The notes: a model not told the origin generated them from the sequence alone. Shown: positions 41,570 through 52,311, numbered from the stretch's first letter. The stretch is 64,000 nt of DNA from Flavobacterium sp. IMCC34852 (GCF_030643905.1 NZ_CP121446.1:2046001-2110000); one strand, 5' to 3'. Made by a program: numbers and translations.

Positions 41570-44290
41570 TTATTCTAATGATAGTGTTATTTGTCCGTCA
41601 TCATCGGTTTCCGTTTGAATATCATCAGAAACATTGTCTTCGCCAGTGACTTCTACCTCTTCAGGTTGAATTTCTTCCGGTTCTTCAAATGGCAATGGTT
41701 CTAATAAATTGACCTGTTTTAGCTTATCTGTCGTCAATTGGTTTCCAATCGCTTTGATACCTTTCACTGCAATGAACTGTTCTAAGTCAACCTTAATCGT
41801 TTCTTTTTGAACTCCTTTCACTTTGGCAAAAACAATTTCCGCCATCGGTCGCCAATCAGTGGAAACGACTTCTAATTGAGATTTCTCATGTTCCGTGATA
41901 AAGATTTCTTCTTTGTTTTCGTTTTCTACCAAGAAGCGTTTGACAAAATAACGGTCTTTTTCTCCGTCATAATAAATGGCCGAAATCGGTTTTTTCGGAT
42001 GCCATTTTTCCAGAACAATCATGTCTTCATCAAAATGCGTGGTCAACTCAGGAATAATCGTTTTTAGTTTTCCGCTTTGGTTGATGATCAGCAAACGGTC
42101 ATTCGGTCTGAATTCGCCTAACAGCTCACCTCTTCCGTCCACATTCAATCGTTGAACCGTATCGTCAAACCACACTTTACGCGGACGCAAGGTAGAAATT
42201 CCTTTTTCTTTGAGTTCTATTTTCTTGATTGGATATTTGGTTACCGTGTTACCACGCGAAGCTCTTCCCTTGATGGCAATATCGGAGAAATCTACATCCC
42301 ATTTCAGTTTTTTCACGCTACCGATTTGGCGCAATAAAATCGTAACCGTTTCCGCTTCTCCATTCGGATTTGCTGAAAAATATAAGACTTGACTTCCGGC
42401 TTTTTCTTGGGTTAAATCATAAAACTTGTCTCTAGTAATTCCCGATACGTTAAAACGCTTGATAAAAGTTGAGCCGTTTTTACCATCGCGGTACATCATA
42501 TTGTAAATGGTGCGCTTGTCATTTTTATCAAAAACCGCAATGTGGATAATGTCTTTGCCCACGAATTTTTTGTCATCCACTTTAGCTACCATCATTTTCC
42601 CGTCACGCAAAAACACGATTACATCATCGATGTCGGAACAATCGGCCACGTATTCGTCTTTTTTCAATCCGGTGCCAAAGAAACCTTCTTCCCTATTGAC
42701 ATAAAGTTTGGTATTTCTCAACACCACTTTTGTAGCTTCAATGGTATCAAAACTTCTCAACTCCGTTTGACGTTCGCGTCCTTTACCGTATTTGTCTTTT
42801 AGCTTTTGGAAGAAATCAATCGTATAGTCGATGATATGATCTAAATGATGTTTAACCTCTTCCATTTCGGCTTCCAGCTTGGCAATCGCATCATCCGCTT
42901 TGTCTGAGTCGAAACGCGTGATACGAATCATCGGAATTTGCGTTAGCTTTTGCAAATCGTCATCATTAATTTCTCTGACAAACGATTTCAAGAATGGCTT
43001 GAAACGGTCGTACATATAAACGTAAAGCGATTCTCTGTCGGAGTACAATTTGAAGTCGATGTACATTTCTTCACGAATGAAGATTTTTTCCAAAGTCGCA
43101 AAATGCCATTTGTTTTCTAATTCGTCTAACTGAATTTCCAGTTCGCGTTTGAGCAAATCCACCGTGCGATGTGTAGAAATTTTCAACATATCCGAAACAC
43201 CGATGAACAACGGTTTGTGGTTTTCAATCACACAACCCAACGGGGCTACTGAAGTTTCACAAGCCGTAAACGCGTACAGTGCATCAATGGTTTTGTCGGG
43301 AGAAACGCCCGGCGGAAGATGGATTAAAATCTCAACTTCGGCGGCGGTGTTGTCTTCAATTTTTTTGATTTTTATTTTTCCTTTTTCATTGGCTTTCAGT
43401 ATACTGTCAATCAGTGTTGAAGTATTGGTTGAAAACGGAATTTGGGTAATCACTAAGGTTTGCTTGTCGAGTTGACCAATCTTGGCACGCACACGAACAC
43501 GTCCGCCACGCATACCATCATTGTAATTCGACACATCCGCAATACCCGCAGTCGGGAAATCAGGATATAAAGTAAATGGCTTGTTCTTTAAAACTTTGAT
43601 AGAACACTCTATCAATTCATTAAAGTTGTGGGGTAATATTTTAGTCGATAAACCTACGGCAATTCCTTCGGCGCCTTGGGCTAACAATAGAGGGAATTTT
43701 ACCGGAAGATTAATCGGTTCGGCACGTCGACCGTCATAAGACATTCCCCATTGGGTAATTTTGGGTGAATATAAAACATCGTGGCCAAATTTAGAAATAC
43801 GAGCTTCAATATAACGCGAAGCCGCAGCGCTGTCGCCCGTGAGTATGTTTCCCCAGTTTCCTTGCATGTCGATAATCAAATCCTTCTGCCCGATTTGAAC
43901 CATCGCATCACCAATACTCGCATCTCCGTGTGGATGGTACTGCATGGTGTGCCCAACGATGTTCGCCACTTTGTTGTAACGGCCATCATCGAGTTCTTTC
44001 ATCGAGTGCATGATACGACGTTGCACCGGTTTGAATCCGTCTTCGATAGCCGGAACCGCACGCTCCAAAATTACATAGGAAGCATAGTCCAAAAACCAAT
44101 CTTTGTACATGCCTGTAACTTTGGTAATGGTGTCTTCCGGGTTTTCGTCGTTTTCGTAGAAATGGCTGCCGGTGGAAGGTCGAATTACGTCTTCAAAACC
44201 TTCTTCTGCAGTTTCCTCATTCGTTGACTCGTTCAACTCTTCGTTGTTGTCGTCTTCGTTAGGGATGATATCGTCTTCTTCGTCTTTCAT
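41570..44290 (-). CDS. parC: DNA topoisomerase IV subunit A
   Basis: A 906-residue type II topoisomerase subunit that cuts and rejoins DNA to unlink daughter chromosomes. It has an acidic N-terminal extension (1-45), the winged-helix/tower core with QRRIMHSMKELDDGRY, YHPHGDASIGDAMV (the quinolone region), and SAAASRYIEARISKFG, whose Tyr is the DNA-linking residue. A coiled-coil gate and a C-terminal beta-pinwheel-like domain (about 560-850) follow, ending in an acidic tail. It is about 150 residues longer than E. coli ParC, mainly in the tail regions. parE lies upstream on the same strand with a small membrane protein between. Confidence 0.95.
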   Translation of the reverse strand: MKDEEDDIIPNEDDNNEELNESTNEETAEEGFEDVIRPSTGSHFYENDENPEDTITKVTGMYKDWFLDYASYVILERAVPAIEDGFKPVQRRIMHSMKELDDGRYNKVANIVGHTMQYHPHGDASIGDAMVQIGQKDLIIDMQGNWGNILTGDSAAASRYIEARISKFGHDVLYSPKITQWGMSYDGRRAEPINLPVKFPLLLAQGAEGIAVGLSTKILPHNFNELIECSIKVLKNKPFTLYPDFPTAGIADVSNYNDGMRGGRVRVRAKIGQLDKQTLVITQIPFSTNTSTLIDSILKANEKGKIKIKKIEDNTAAEVEILIHLPPGVSPDKTIDALYAFTACETSVAPLGCVIENHKPLFIGVSDMLKISTHRTVDLLKRELEIQLDELENKWHFATLEKIFIREEMYIDFKLYSDRESLYVYMYDRFKPFLKSFVREINDDDLQKLTQIPMIRITRFDSDKADDAIAKLEAEMEEVKHHLDHIIDYTIDFFQKLKDKYGKGRERQTELRSFDTIEATKVVLRNTKLYVNREEGFFGTGLKKDEYVADCSDIDDVIVFLRDGKMMVAKVDDKKFVGKDIIHIAVFDKNDKRTIYNMMYRDGKNGSTFIKRFNVSGITRDKFYDLTQEKAGSQVLYFSANPNGEAETVTILLRQIGSVKKLKWDVDFSDIAIKGRASRGNTVTKYPIKKIELKEKGISTLRPRKVWFDDTVQRLNVDGRGELLGEFRPNDRLLIINQSGKLKTIIPELTTHFDEDMIVLEKWHPKKPISAIYYDGEKDRYFVKRFLVENENKEEIFITEHEKSQLEVVSTDWRPMAEIVFAKVKGVQKETIKVDLEQFIAVKGIKAIGNQLTTDKLKQVNLLEPLPFEEPEEIQPEEVEVTGEDNVSDDIQTETDDDGQITLSLE

Positions 44291-44323
44291 TTATGCTGAA
44301 TTTATTTCAGTATCTTTTATATT

Positions 44324-44506
44324 TTAAAAAGAATATTTTTCTTTACAAATATGTTTTTGTGATTCTACTAAAATGCCGTTTGTCTGCTTAGTTTTTATTT
44401 GTACTGTTTTACATTCTTTATGATCATTACTTTTGATGATGAAAAATGTAGCCGAAAAGCTAAAGATAAAAACAACTACAACTATAAGTATGGTTTTCGT
44501 GTTCAT
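44324..44506 (-). CDS. Small single-pass membrane protein between parE and parC
   Basis: A 60-residue protein with one N-terminal hydrophobic segment (about 4-24) and a short basic tail with two Cys (CKTVQIKTKQ and HICKEKY). The start is 9 bp after the parE stop and the stop 33 bp before parC, so it is within the operon. No family recognised. Confidence rests on position and frame only. Confidence 0.55.
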   Translation of the reverse strand: MNTKTILIVVVVFIFSFSATFFIIKSNDHKECKTVQIKTKQTNGILVESQKHICKEKYSF

Positions 44507-44515
44507 GTAAATAAA

Positions 44516-46372
44516 TTAATTTTTCTCCACCACATCCAATTCTACTTTCAAATTATTGATAATAAAATCTTGTCGGTCAGGAGTATTTTTGCCCATGTAG
44601 AATTCGAGTAAGGTTTCAATCGATGTGGCTTTGTCTAACATCACCGGATCAAGGCGAATATCTTGTCCTATAAAGTGTTTGAACTCATCAGGCGATATTT
44701 CTCCTAATCCCTTGAATCGCGTGATTTCGGGTTTAGGTTTTAGCTTTTCGATAGCGTTTACCCTTTCTTCTTCGCTGTAACAATAGATGGTTTCTTTTTT
44801 GTTTCGCACACGGAATAACGGTGTTTGCAAAATGTATAAGTGTCCGTCTTTGATTAGCTCCGGGAAAAACTGCAAAAAGAATGTGATTAGCAACAAGCGA
44901 ATGTGCATTCCATCGACATCGGCATCGGTGGCGATTACGATATTGTTGTAACGCAAATCGCCCATGTCTTCTTCGATGTCTAATGCCGCTTGAAGTAAGT
45001 TGAACTCTTCGTTTTCGTACACAATCTTTTTGGTCATACCATACGAATTCAAAGGCTTTCCGCGCAAACTGAACACGGCTTGTGTATTCACATCACGCGA
45101 CTTGGTAATCGAACCTGAAGCAGAATCTCCTTCAGTAATGAAAAGCGTGCTTTCTAAACTTCGTGGGTTTTTGGCATCGGTTAAGTGAACTCGGCAATCG
45201 CGTAGTTTTTTATTGTGCAGACTCGCTTTTTTGGCTCTGTCTTTGGCTAATTTTCTAATTCCTGAAAGCTCTTTACGTTCTCTTTCCGCCTGAAGGATTT
45301 TGCGCAATAACAAATCGGCTACTTCAGGATTTTTATGCAAAAAGTTGTCGAGTTTGGTTTTGATAAAATCATTGACAAACGTACGCACTGATGGACCTTT
45401 CGGACCAATTTCGGTGGAACCCAATTTGGTTTTGGTTTGTGATTCAAAAACCGGTTCTTCCACTTTGATGGAAACCGCCGACACTATCGATTTGCGAATA
45501 TCAGACGCTTCGAAAGGTTTGTTGTAAAACTCTTTGATGGTTTTGACAATCGCTTCGCGGAAAGCCCCTAAATGCGTTCCTCCTTGGGTGGTGTTTTGTC
45601 CATTCACAAACGAATGGTATTCTTCGGAATATTGCGATTTACTGTGGGTTAATGCCACTTCGATATCGTCACCCAACAAATGGATGATTGGATATTGCAT
45701 GTCTTCCTCCGTAATGGTTTCTTCTAATAAATCTTTTAATCCGTTATCGGAATAGAATTTTTCGCCATTGTAGTAAATGGTCAAACCGGTATTCAGATAA
45801 CAATAGTTTTTGAGCATGCGAATCACATACTCGTTTCGGTATTTATAATTCTTAAAAATTGCCTCATCGGCAACGAAAGCTACTTTGGTTCCTTTGCGTT
45901 TGGTGGATTCCTGAACGTCTTCTTCAACGGTAAGATTTCCGGCAGAGAACTCGGCCGCTTTTTGTTGGTTATCCCGAACCGATTCCACCCGAAAGTAATT
46001 GGACAATGCATTTACCGCTTTGGTACCGACTCCATTCAAACCAACAGACTTTTTGAAGGCTTTGGAATCGTATTTTCCACCGGTATTCATTTTGGAAACC
46101 ACATCAACTACTTTCCCCAAAGGAATACCACGACCGTAATCGCGAACGGTTACCATTTTGTCTTTAATAGTAACTTCAATCACTTTTCCGGCGCCCATTA
46201 CAAATTCATCGATACAGTTATCGATTACTTCTTTGAGTAAGATGTAAATACCGTCATCGGGCGAAGAACCATCGCCGAGTTTTCCGATATACATTCCGGG
46301 ACGCATTCGGATGTGTTCTTTCCAATCGAGTGAACGAATATTGTCTTCGGTATATTGATTTTGTTCGGCCAT
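44516..46372 (-). CDS. parE: DNA topoisomerase IV subunit B
   Basis: A 618-residue ATPase subunit of topoisomerase IV. GHKL motifs are [12 protein letters not shown] (Asn), [10 protein letters not shown] and [12 protein letters not shown]. The Toprim domain has [12 protein letters not shown] and [12 protein letters not shown], the two acidic metal sites. The C-terminus ends in the DNA-binding tail [11 protein letters not shown]. ParE drives strand passage with ParC, encoded about 220 bp downstream. The size matches the family. Confidence 0.95.
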   Translation of the reverse strand: MAEQNQYTEDNIRSLDWKEHIRMRPGMYIGKLGDGSSPDDGIYILLKEVIDNCIDEFVMGAGKVIEVTIKDKMVTVRDYGRGIPLGKVVDVVSKMNTGGKYDSKAFKKSVGLNGVGTKAVNALSNYFRVESVRDNQQKAAEFSAGNLTVEEDVQESTKRKGTKVAFVADEAIFKNYKYRNEYVIRMLKNYCYLNTGLTIYYNGEKFYSDNGLKDLLEETITEEDMQYPIIHLLGDDIEVALTHSKSQYSEEYHSFVNGQNTTQGGTHLGAFREAIVKTIKEFYNKPFEASDIRKSIVSAVSIKVEEPVFESQTKTKLGSTEIGPKGPSVRTFVNDFIKTKLDNFLHKNPEVADLLLRKILQAERERKELSGIRKLAKDRAKKASLHNKKLRDCRVHLTDAKNPRSLESTLFITEGDSASGSITKSRDVNTQAVFSLRGKPLNSYGMTKKIVYENEEFNLLQAALDIEEDMGDLRYNNIVIATDADVDGMHIRLLLITFFLQFFPELIKDGHLYILQTPLFRVRNKKETIYCYSEEERVNAIEKLKPKPEITRFKGLGEISPDEFKHFIGQDIRLDPVMLDKATSIETLLEFYMGKNTPDRQDFIINNLKVELDVVEKN

Positions 46373-46472
46373 TTTAAAGCTAACGATTTTCAGCTAATAT
46401 AGTGGAATTCGAATGGAAATAAAAGTGCAAAAATCAGAAGTTATCAATAATGATATTGACAAAATTTAATAA

Positions 46473-46498
46473 AAAAACCGCTAACTACTTAGCGGCTT
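46473..46498 (-). terminator. Intrinsic terminator of the outer-membrane protein gene
   Basis: CCGCT (46478-46482) pairs with AGCGG (46491-46495); flanking AAA/TTT pairs extend it. A T-run on the minus strand (complement of 46471-46477) follows. It lies 7 bp past the stop at 46505. Confidence 0.72.
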
Positions 46499-46504
46499 TC
46501 ATTG

Positions 46505-47164
46505 TTATTTTAAATCAAAAGAATAATTGCAAATTAGGTTGAGTGAATTGGTTTTAATGGAACCGTCACCAACGATTGGAACATCACTGATATCACTTAG
46601 ACCCAAATTCTCTCGAATTTCAACTGAAATACCATTGCCGTTTTTGAGTTTGAATGTTTTTCCCAAACCGATTGTCAAACCAAAATCAAGGGTTTTATAA
46701 TTATCGGTTTCATCAGAAGTCACGTTATCATAATCATTAGAAAGTTCTGATTTGAACATATAACTCAAAAAAGGGCCGCCATTTACATAAAAACTGTCAT
46801 TAGTGCCAAATTTATATTTGACAAGAATTGGAAGTGATATAAATTGGTTTTGAAATTTGATTTTCACTCTGCCGTAAAATCCGGGATCATCCGGGTTTTC
46901 AATGATTTCCAAATAAGGGTTATCAGTTGCTGTTTTTCTATCGTAGTTGATATTGGCTACTAGTGACAATCTGTCTTTTAATTGATATTCAAATGAAACA
47001 CCAACCAAAAAATCTACACCGGCATCTAAGGTTTCTATTTGAGGATTACCACGAAAACTTGAATAAGTCAAGCCTCCGTTAAAACCAACTTTTAATTTGC
47101 TTTGCGCAAAACCGTTTCCAGTCAAAAAAGCGACTAGCAATAAAGTATAAATTGTTTTTTTCAT
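46505..47164 (-). CDS. Outer-membrane beta-barrel (PorT-like) protein
   Basis: A 219-residue envelope protein. The signal peptide (1-20) ends NGFAQ. The mature protein is a series of amphipathic beta-strands (KLKVGFNGGLTYSSFRGN, FLVGVSFEYQLKDRLSLV, FISLPILVKYKF, VNGGPFLSYMF, LDFGLTIGLGKTF) and ends in an aromatic strand, NLICNYSFDLK. This is the 8- to 10-strand outer-membrane barrel family common in Bacteroidota, with no assigned function. It lies 9 bp after ychF on the same strand; read-through is possible. Confidence 0.85.
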   Translation of the reverse strand: MKKTIYTLLLVAFLTGNGFAQSKLKVGFNGGLTYSSFRGNPQIETLDAGVDFLVGVSFEYQLKDRLSLVANINYDRKTATDNPYLEIIENPDDPGFYGRVKIKFQNQFISLPILVKYKFGTNDSFYVNGGPFLSYMFKSELSNDYDNVTSDETDNYKTLDFGLTIGLGKTFKLKNGNGISVEIRENLGLSDISDVPIVGDGSIKTNSLNLICNYSFDLK

Positions 47165-47173
47165 AAAGGCCGA

Positions 47174-48268
47174 CTAAACGTTAAAACGGAAATGCATTAC
47201 ATCACCGTCTTTTACGATGTAATCCTTACCTTCTACTCTGAGTTTTCCGGCTTCTTTTACTTTAGCTTCTGAACCGTAGTGCGCAAAATCTTCGTAAGCT
47301 ATTACTTCGGCGCGAATAAATCCTTTTTCAAAATCGGTGTGGATTACGCCGGCGGCTTTGGGTGCTGTATCTCCGATGTTGATAGTCCAAGCGCGAACTT
47401 CTTTTACTCCGGCAGTGAAATAGGTTTGTTGTTTTAATAATTTATAAGCGGCACGAATCAAAACCGAACTTCCCGGTTCGGTTAACCCTAAATCTTCCAA
47501 GAACATTTGACGCTCTTCGTAGGTTTCCAATTCGGTAATATCAGCTTCGGTACCAACAGCCAAGACAATTACTTCAGCGTTTTCATCCTTTACCAATTCG
47601 CGTACTTGGTCTACATAAGCATTTCCGGTAGCGGCCGATTCTTCGTCTACGTTACAAACGTATAAAACCGGTTTGGTTGTGATTAGTTGAAAATCTTCCA
47701 TCAAAGCTTCTTCGTCGGCGTTTTGAGGCACAACGGTTCTGGCTGATTTGGCTTGTAATAAAGCTTCGCGGATTCGGTCTAAAAAAGCTTTCTCCACTTG
47801 GGCTTCTTTGTTACCGGTTTTGGCAGCACGGTTGACTTTTTCCAAACGTTTTTCAACAGTTTCCAGGTCTTTCAACTGCAATTCGATATCGATGGTTTCT
47901 TTATCTCGGATTGGGTTTACATTGCCGTCAACGTGAACAATATTGTCATTATCAAAACAACGCAACACATGAATAATCGCGTTACATTCTCTGATGTTGG
48001 CCAAGAATTGATTCCCTAAACCTTCGCCTTTACTTGCTCCTTTTACCAATCCGGCGATGTCAACGATATCAACGGTTGCCATTTGAACGCGCTCCGGTTT
48101 TACCAATTCTTCCAGTTTGTTGATTCTCGGATCAGGAACGTTAACCACTCCAATATTAGGTTCGATAGTACAAAACGGAAAGTTCGCGCTTTGTGCTTTC
48201 GCGTTTGACAAACAATTAAATAAGGTTGATTTTCCAACATTGGGTAATCCTACAATTCCTGCTTTCAT
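47174..48268 (-). CDS. ychF: Redox-regulated ATPase YchF (Obg family)
   Basis: A 364-residue P-loop protein. The G1 motif is GLPNVGKST (7-15), with the switch region INVVNVPDPRINKL-like stretch, VDIAGLVKGASKGEGLGNQF (G3), a helical insert, and a C-terminal TGS domain ending in VMHFRFNV. YchF binds ATP rather than GTP, binds ribosomes, and is widely conserved. The length is standard. A perfect Bacteroidota promoter lies upstream. Confidence 0.95.
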   Translation of the reverse strand: MKAGIVGLPNVGKSTLFNCLSNAKAQSANFPFCTIEPNIGVVNVPDPRINKLEELVKPERVQMATVDIVDIAGLVKGASKGEGLGNQFLANIRECNAIIHVLRCFDNDNIVHVDGNVNPIRDKETIDIELQLKDLETVEKRLEKVNRAAKTGNKEAQVEKAFLDRIREALLQAKSARTVVPQNADEEALMEDFQLITTKPVLYVCNVDEESAATGNAYVDQVRELVKDENAEVIVLAVGTEADITELETYEERQMFLEDLGLTEPGSSVLIRAAYKLLKQQTYFTAGVKEVRAWTINIGDTAPKAAGVIHTDFEKGFIRAEVIAYEDFAHYGSEAKVKEAGKLRVEGKDYIVKDGDVMHFRFNV

Positions 48269-48328
48269 TTTTATAAGTTTACAGTTAACGGTTTAAAGCT
48301 AACAGTTGATTTTTGTTTTAAAAGTGTG

Positions 48329-48359
48329 CAAATATAGCGTAATAAAATCAAGTAACAAA
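48329..48359 (-). promoter_or_regulatory. Consensus promoter of ychF
   Basis: On the minus strand TTTG (complement of 48356-48359), exactly 19 bp, then TATATTTG (complement of 48329-48336). This is a full match to TTTG-N19-TAnnTTTG, 60 bp before the ychF start. Confidence 0.85.
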
Positions 48360-48386
48360 GCAGATAAAATGGCAATAATGCGGAAG

Positions 48387-49553
48387 CTAATTCGTGCGGT
48401 CGGCTAACTGCTCAATGATGGCTTGTTCTTCTTCGGTGGCGGTCAATCCGGAGATATTCCAATAGTCGGAAAGGATAGTGTTTTTCTTGTTGTAGAGTGT
48501 TTTGTCTTTAAAAACTTCACTGTCTTTGTAGCTGTAATTTTGGTTGCTGAAATTGGTCGTTACAAAGTAATTTCGAACTTCGATATCAGTAGTTTTATTT
48601 TTGTCAATTCGCTCAAAACCAATTTCTTCTTTAGAGCTAACTAAATAATAATTTTCACCGTCCAATCGGTAAATTGATTTGAATAATGACTTGTAGATAT
48701 TTTTAGAACCAACGGCTTTTTTCTCCTTTACGCCGGCAATGGTCATTGGTGAAACAGATGTATTTACCTCAATGATTAACTTCTTTTTCCAATCGTAAAT
48801 AATTTTAAAATCATCTTTCAAATCCTTGTTATTATCCAATGGGGTTACGATAAGTACATTGTAATCTTGATTGGCAGAATAGGCTTTGATGAGGAAATCA
48901 TATTTTTTCTTTGCACCCGTTTCTAATATTGGACCCAAATATTTGAAATTGTAATAATTCTGCATGATATCATTAAGGTTATACCCCAATACATCAGAAT
49001 TAATTTGGTCGAATACCAGTCCGAAAGACCGGTTTTGCTCCACTAAAATGGTACTCTTGAAATTTTTGTTTTTACCAAACAATTGAAAATTCATCAAACC
49101 GTCATTGTAATAAGTATAATTACCATCCATTTTAAAAAACTCTCTGGAGTATACTTTTAATCTCGCCGGAACAGTTAGTCTTTTAGCTGAATTATCCACT
49201 AAATTTTTTAATATTTTTTGGGGATGTTGCTTGGTTACAATGATTTCATCTAAATCATTGATGTTTCTTTTCAAGTAAATCGTGTTGTCTGTTTTTTGCA
49301 AAGCAGAAGAACGCACTGTTACTTTAATGTAGGAAGAATGAGTAACCTGAATGTTTGAAGAACCGTTAAGCATAAAGGTTACTTTTCCTTCAGTATTGCT
49401 CAACAAAGACTGTTTAGTTTTTAAAATATAAACCGTAACGTCTTCAATGGGAAGATTGGTCTCAGCATCTCTGAGCACCAATGACTTTTCAACCGTTTGA
49501 CCGTGAATTGAAAAACTTAAAACCAATAAAAACAGCAGGTAATATTGCTTCAT
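48387..49553 (-). CDS. Carboxypeptidase-regulatory-like domain outer-membrane protein
   Basis: A 388-residue secreted protein: signal peptide (1-18, ending HGQT), a carboxypeptidase-regulatory-like beta-sandwich (about 20-100: SLVLRDAETNLPIEDVTVYI and LLSNTEGKVTFML), then a beta-rich body (about 110-380) with YSREFFKMDGNYTYYNDGLM and SIYRLDGENYYLVSSKEE. This layout is found in Bacteroidota envelope proteins of unknown role; the first domain occurs also in TonB receptors. I use the ATG at 49553; a TTG at 49574 is also in frame. It is divergent from the TonB receptor gene. Confidence 0.8.
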   Translation of the reverse strand: MKQYYLLFLLVLSFSIHGQTVEKSLVLRDAETNLPIEDVTVYILKTKQSLLSNTEGKVTFMLNGSSNIQVTHSSYIKVTVRSSALQKTDNTIYLKRNINDLDEIIVTKQHPQKILKNLVDNSAKRLTVPARLKVYSREFFKMDGNYTYYNDGLMNFQLFGKNKNFKSTILVEQNRSFGLVFDQINSDVLGYNLNDIMQNYYNFKYLGPILETGAKKKYDFLIKAYSANQDYNVLIVTPLDNNKDLKDDFKIIYDWKKKLIIEVNTSVSPMTIAGVKEKKAVGSKNIYKSLFKSIYRLDGENYYLVSSKEEIGFERIDKNKTTDIEVRNYFVTTNFSNQNYSYKDSEVFKDKTLYNKKNTILSDYWNISGLTATEEEQAIIEQLADRTN

Positions 49554-49709
49554 GCTTAGTTTGGGTTTGAACAAATTTAGTGAAATTTTACTTTAAATAT
49601 AAAAGTTACTAAAATGTTAGTTAATTTGTTGAAATGGTTTTATCTGTAATGTTAAAACAACTCCAAAAAAATATTATATTGCATTTCATTAACACTAACC
49701 AACCAACTT

Positions 49710-52202
49710 ATGAAAAAAATTACTCTTTTATTATTTTCATTGCAATTCGGTTACCTTGCAGCCCAAGACAATCCGAATGGCACACAAAAAGACTCCACGA
49801 AGGCCAATGAACTCCAAGAAATCAAAATTGTAGGTTCGAGGAATTCTAAAAGAACAGTAGTGAATTCAGCCGTTCCTATTGACATCATTGATGTTAAAAG
49901 CGTTACTACCCAAAGTGGTAAAATTGAAATCAATGAATTGCTTCAGTATGCTGCGCCTTCTTTTAATGCCAACAAGCAATCGGGTTCTGACGGAGCTGAC
50001 CATGTTGATCCGGCTACTTTAAGAGGAATGGGACCCGATCAAACTTTGGTTTTGATTAACGGCAAACGAAGACACCAATCTTCACTAATCAATCTTTTCG
50101 GTACCCGTGGTCGTGGGAATACCGGAACCGATTTGAATGCGATTCCTGCAGCAGCGATTAAACGAATTGAGATTCTTCGAGATGGTGCTGCGGCACAATA
50201 TGGGTCGGATGCCATTGCAGGGGTAATCAATATCGTTTTGAATGACAATGTCGATGAACTCACCGGAACCATAACTTATGGTATGTACAGTACTAATGCT
50301 GATGGAGATTTTCCGGCCGGTACAGCCAATACCGGTGACAATTTCCTGGATACTAATGCCGATGGAAATAAGATTGCCGATGGGAAGAGTTTTGATGGAA
50401 ATTCAGTTAAATTGACTACTAATTACGGAACGAAAATTGGGGACAAAGGTGGTTTTGCCAACTTTACCGCAGAGTATTTGAATAAGGAAAAAACATTGCG
50501 CCCGGGATTTGATTTCAGAAGAGGTTTTGGAGAAGCTTCAATAGAGAGTTTTAATTTCTTTGTGAATGCCGCCATTCCGGTTTCGGACAACACCAAGTTT
50601 TATGTTTTTGGCGGGAGAAATTTCAGAGATACTGATGCTTATGCCTTTACCAGAAACAATCCTTCTCCGAGAATTGTAACCGATATTTATCCTAACGGAT
50701 TTACACCCAGAATCACCTCTTTAATTATTGACAATTCGGTTTCGGCCGGATTCAGAACGAAAACAGCTAGCGGTTGGAATTTGGACATCAGCAATACTTT
50801 TGGTAAAAATTTATTCCACTACTATATTAAAGGTACATTGAATGCTTCATTGGAAGAAGCTTCGCCAACCGAGTTTGATGCCGGTGGTCATACATTAAGC
50901 CAAAATACCATCAATTTAGATTTGTCTAAAAACTATGATTCGGTATTAAATGGTTTTAACTTAGCTTTTGGTGGAGAATACCGCACTGAGCAATTCACCA
51001 TTTTTGCGGGAGAAGAAGGTTCGTATGCTACTTATGATGTTAACGGTCAACCGATTACTGATCCTCTGAATCAAACCATTCCTAATGATCCAAATACCGG
51101 AGAGCCTAGACCGGGTGGTTCACAAGGATTTCCCGGTTACAGTCCGGCGAATGAAGTAAACAGAAGTCGTTCGAATGTTTCGCTTTATGCCGATGGTGAA
51201 TTGGATGTGAATGATAACTTTATGGTTTCTTCTGCTTTGCGTTTTGAAAGTTATAGCGATTTTGGAAGTACTTTAAACGGAAAATTAGCCGCCCGATTAA
51301 AAACCGGCGGCAACATCAACTTGAGAGGTTCAATCAGTTCCGGATTCAGAGCGCCATCTTTGGCACAGATTTATTACAATTTGCGATTTACCAATTTCTC
51401 TTCAAGCGGTGCATCTGAGATTTTATTGTCTCCTAATAACAGCCCGGTAACCCAAGCTTTTGGTATTGGTAAATTAAACGAAGAAAAAGCCATTAACGGT
51501 TCATTAGGATTTACAGCTTCTTACGGAGATTTCACTGCAACCATTGACGGTTACATGGTTAATGTAACCGACAGAATCGTATTGACCGGATATTTTGATG
51601 CTTCGGCTTTAAACATAGGTGTTGACCAAGCGCAATTTTTTGTGAACGGTGTTGACACTAAAACTACCGGTTTGGATGTGGTAATTTCTTGGAAAAAGAA
51701 ATTTGGGGACAATTCTTTTGGCGCTACTTTAGTGGGTAATATCAATGATATGAAAGTGGATAAAGTAAACAACGGTACTTTAGATGAACAAACTTTCTTC
51801 GGTGAAAGAGAAAAAGCTTTCCTTTTGGCTTCGGCACCGGAAAACAAATTTGCTTTAAACCTGAACTACGCACGCAAATGGTTTGATGCCGGATTGGCAT
51901 TTACTCGTTTTAGTGAAGTTAGATTATTGGATTACCAAATGTACGAAGACGTTGCTGATTACGGCACTTTTGCCAACCAAATCAAAGCGGCTACTGATAC
52001 TTACGGTGCTAAAATTGTGACCGACTTGACTTTAGGATTCAACCTTTCAAAAAATACTAAGTTGAGTGTTGGAAGCAATAACTTATTCAACGTTTATCCT
52101 GACCAACAAGACGACTGGGTTGAAGCCGGTGGTTATTGGGATGCGGTACAAATGGGATTTGGCGGTGCGTACTACTACGCTCGTATGAATTTCAAATTCT
52201 AA
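49710..52202 (+). CDS. TonB-dependent outer-membrane receptor
   Basis: An 830-residue receptor with a signal peptide (1-19, ending LAAQD). The plug domain (about 35-165) shows SRNSKRTVVNSAVPIDII, RGMGPDQTLVLINGKRRHQS and ILRDGAAAQYGSDAIAGVIN, which are the TonB-plug hallmarks. A 22-strand barrel follows, ending in YYYARMNFKF with the terminal aromatic required for insertion. No carboxypeptidase-like N-domain or SusD partner is present, so it may import a vitamin, siderophore or other small ligand rather than a polysaccharide. A strong terminator follows. Confidence 0.93.
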   Translation: MKKITLLLFSLQFGYLAAQDNPNGTQKDSTKANELQEIKIVGSRNSKRTVVNSAVPIDIIDVKSVTTQSGKIEINELLQYAAPSFNANKQSGSDGADHVDPATLRGMGPDQTLVLINGKRRHQSSLINLFGTRGRGNTGTDLNAIPAAAIKRIEILRDGAAAQYGSDAIAGVINIVLNDNVDELTGTITYGMYSTNADGDFPAGTANTGDNFLDTNADGNKIADGKSFDGNSVKLTTNYGTKIGDKGGFANFTAEYLNKEKTLRPGFDFRRGFGEASIESFNFFVNAAIPVSDNTKFYVFGGRNFRDTDAYAFTRNNPSPRIVTDIYPNGFTPRITSLIIDNSVSAGFRTKTASGWNLDISNTFGKNLFHYYIKGTLNASLEEASPTEFDAGGHTLSQNTINLDLSKNYDSVLNGFNLAFGGEYRTEQFTIFAGEEGSYATYDVNGQPITDPLNQTIPNDPNTGEPRPGGSQGFPGYSPANEVNRSRSNVSLYADGELDVNDNFMVSSALRFESYSDFGSTLNGKLAARLKTGGNINLRGSISSGFRAPSLAQIYYNLRFTNFSSSGASEILLSPNNSPVTQAFGIGKLNEEKAINGSLGFTASYGDFTATIDGYMVNVTDRIVLTGYFDASALNIGVDQAQFFVNGVDTKTTGLDVVISWKKKFGDNSFGATLVGNINDMKVDKVNNGTLDEQTFFGEREKAFLLASAPENKFALNLNYARKWFDAGLAFTRFSEVRLLDYQMYEDVADYGTFANQIKAATDTYGAKIVTDLTLGFNLSKNTKLSVGSNNLFNVYPDQQDDWVEAGGYWDAVQMGFGGAYYYARMNFKF

Positions 52203-52224
52203 AAACCAGCATAACTTTATTTTC

Positions 52225-52249
52225 AATCCCGAGATTCTTTCTCGGGATT
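52225..52249 (+). terminator. Intrinsic terminator of the TonB receptor gene
   Basis: AATCCCGAG (52225-52233) pairs with CTCGGGATT (52241-52249), followed by TTTTT. Confidence 0.92.
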
Positions 52250-52311
52250 TTTTATGCATATTTTGTAACAATTAAAAAAAATCATGTAACAGTTTCTCTC
52301 TTTTCGGAGGT

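Noticed and set aside
43781..44227. Long open frame opposite parC (148 codons)
   Set aside because: It is antisense to the highly conserved ParC catalytic core, whose frame and motifs are intact; the opposite frame is a shadow with no motif.
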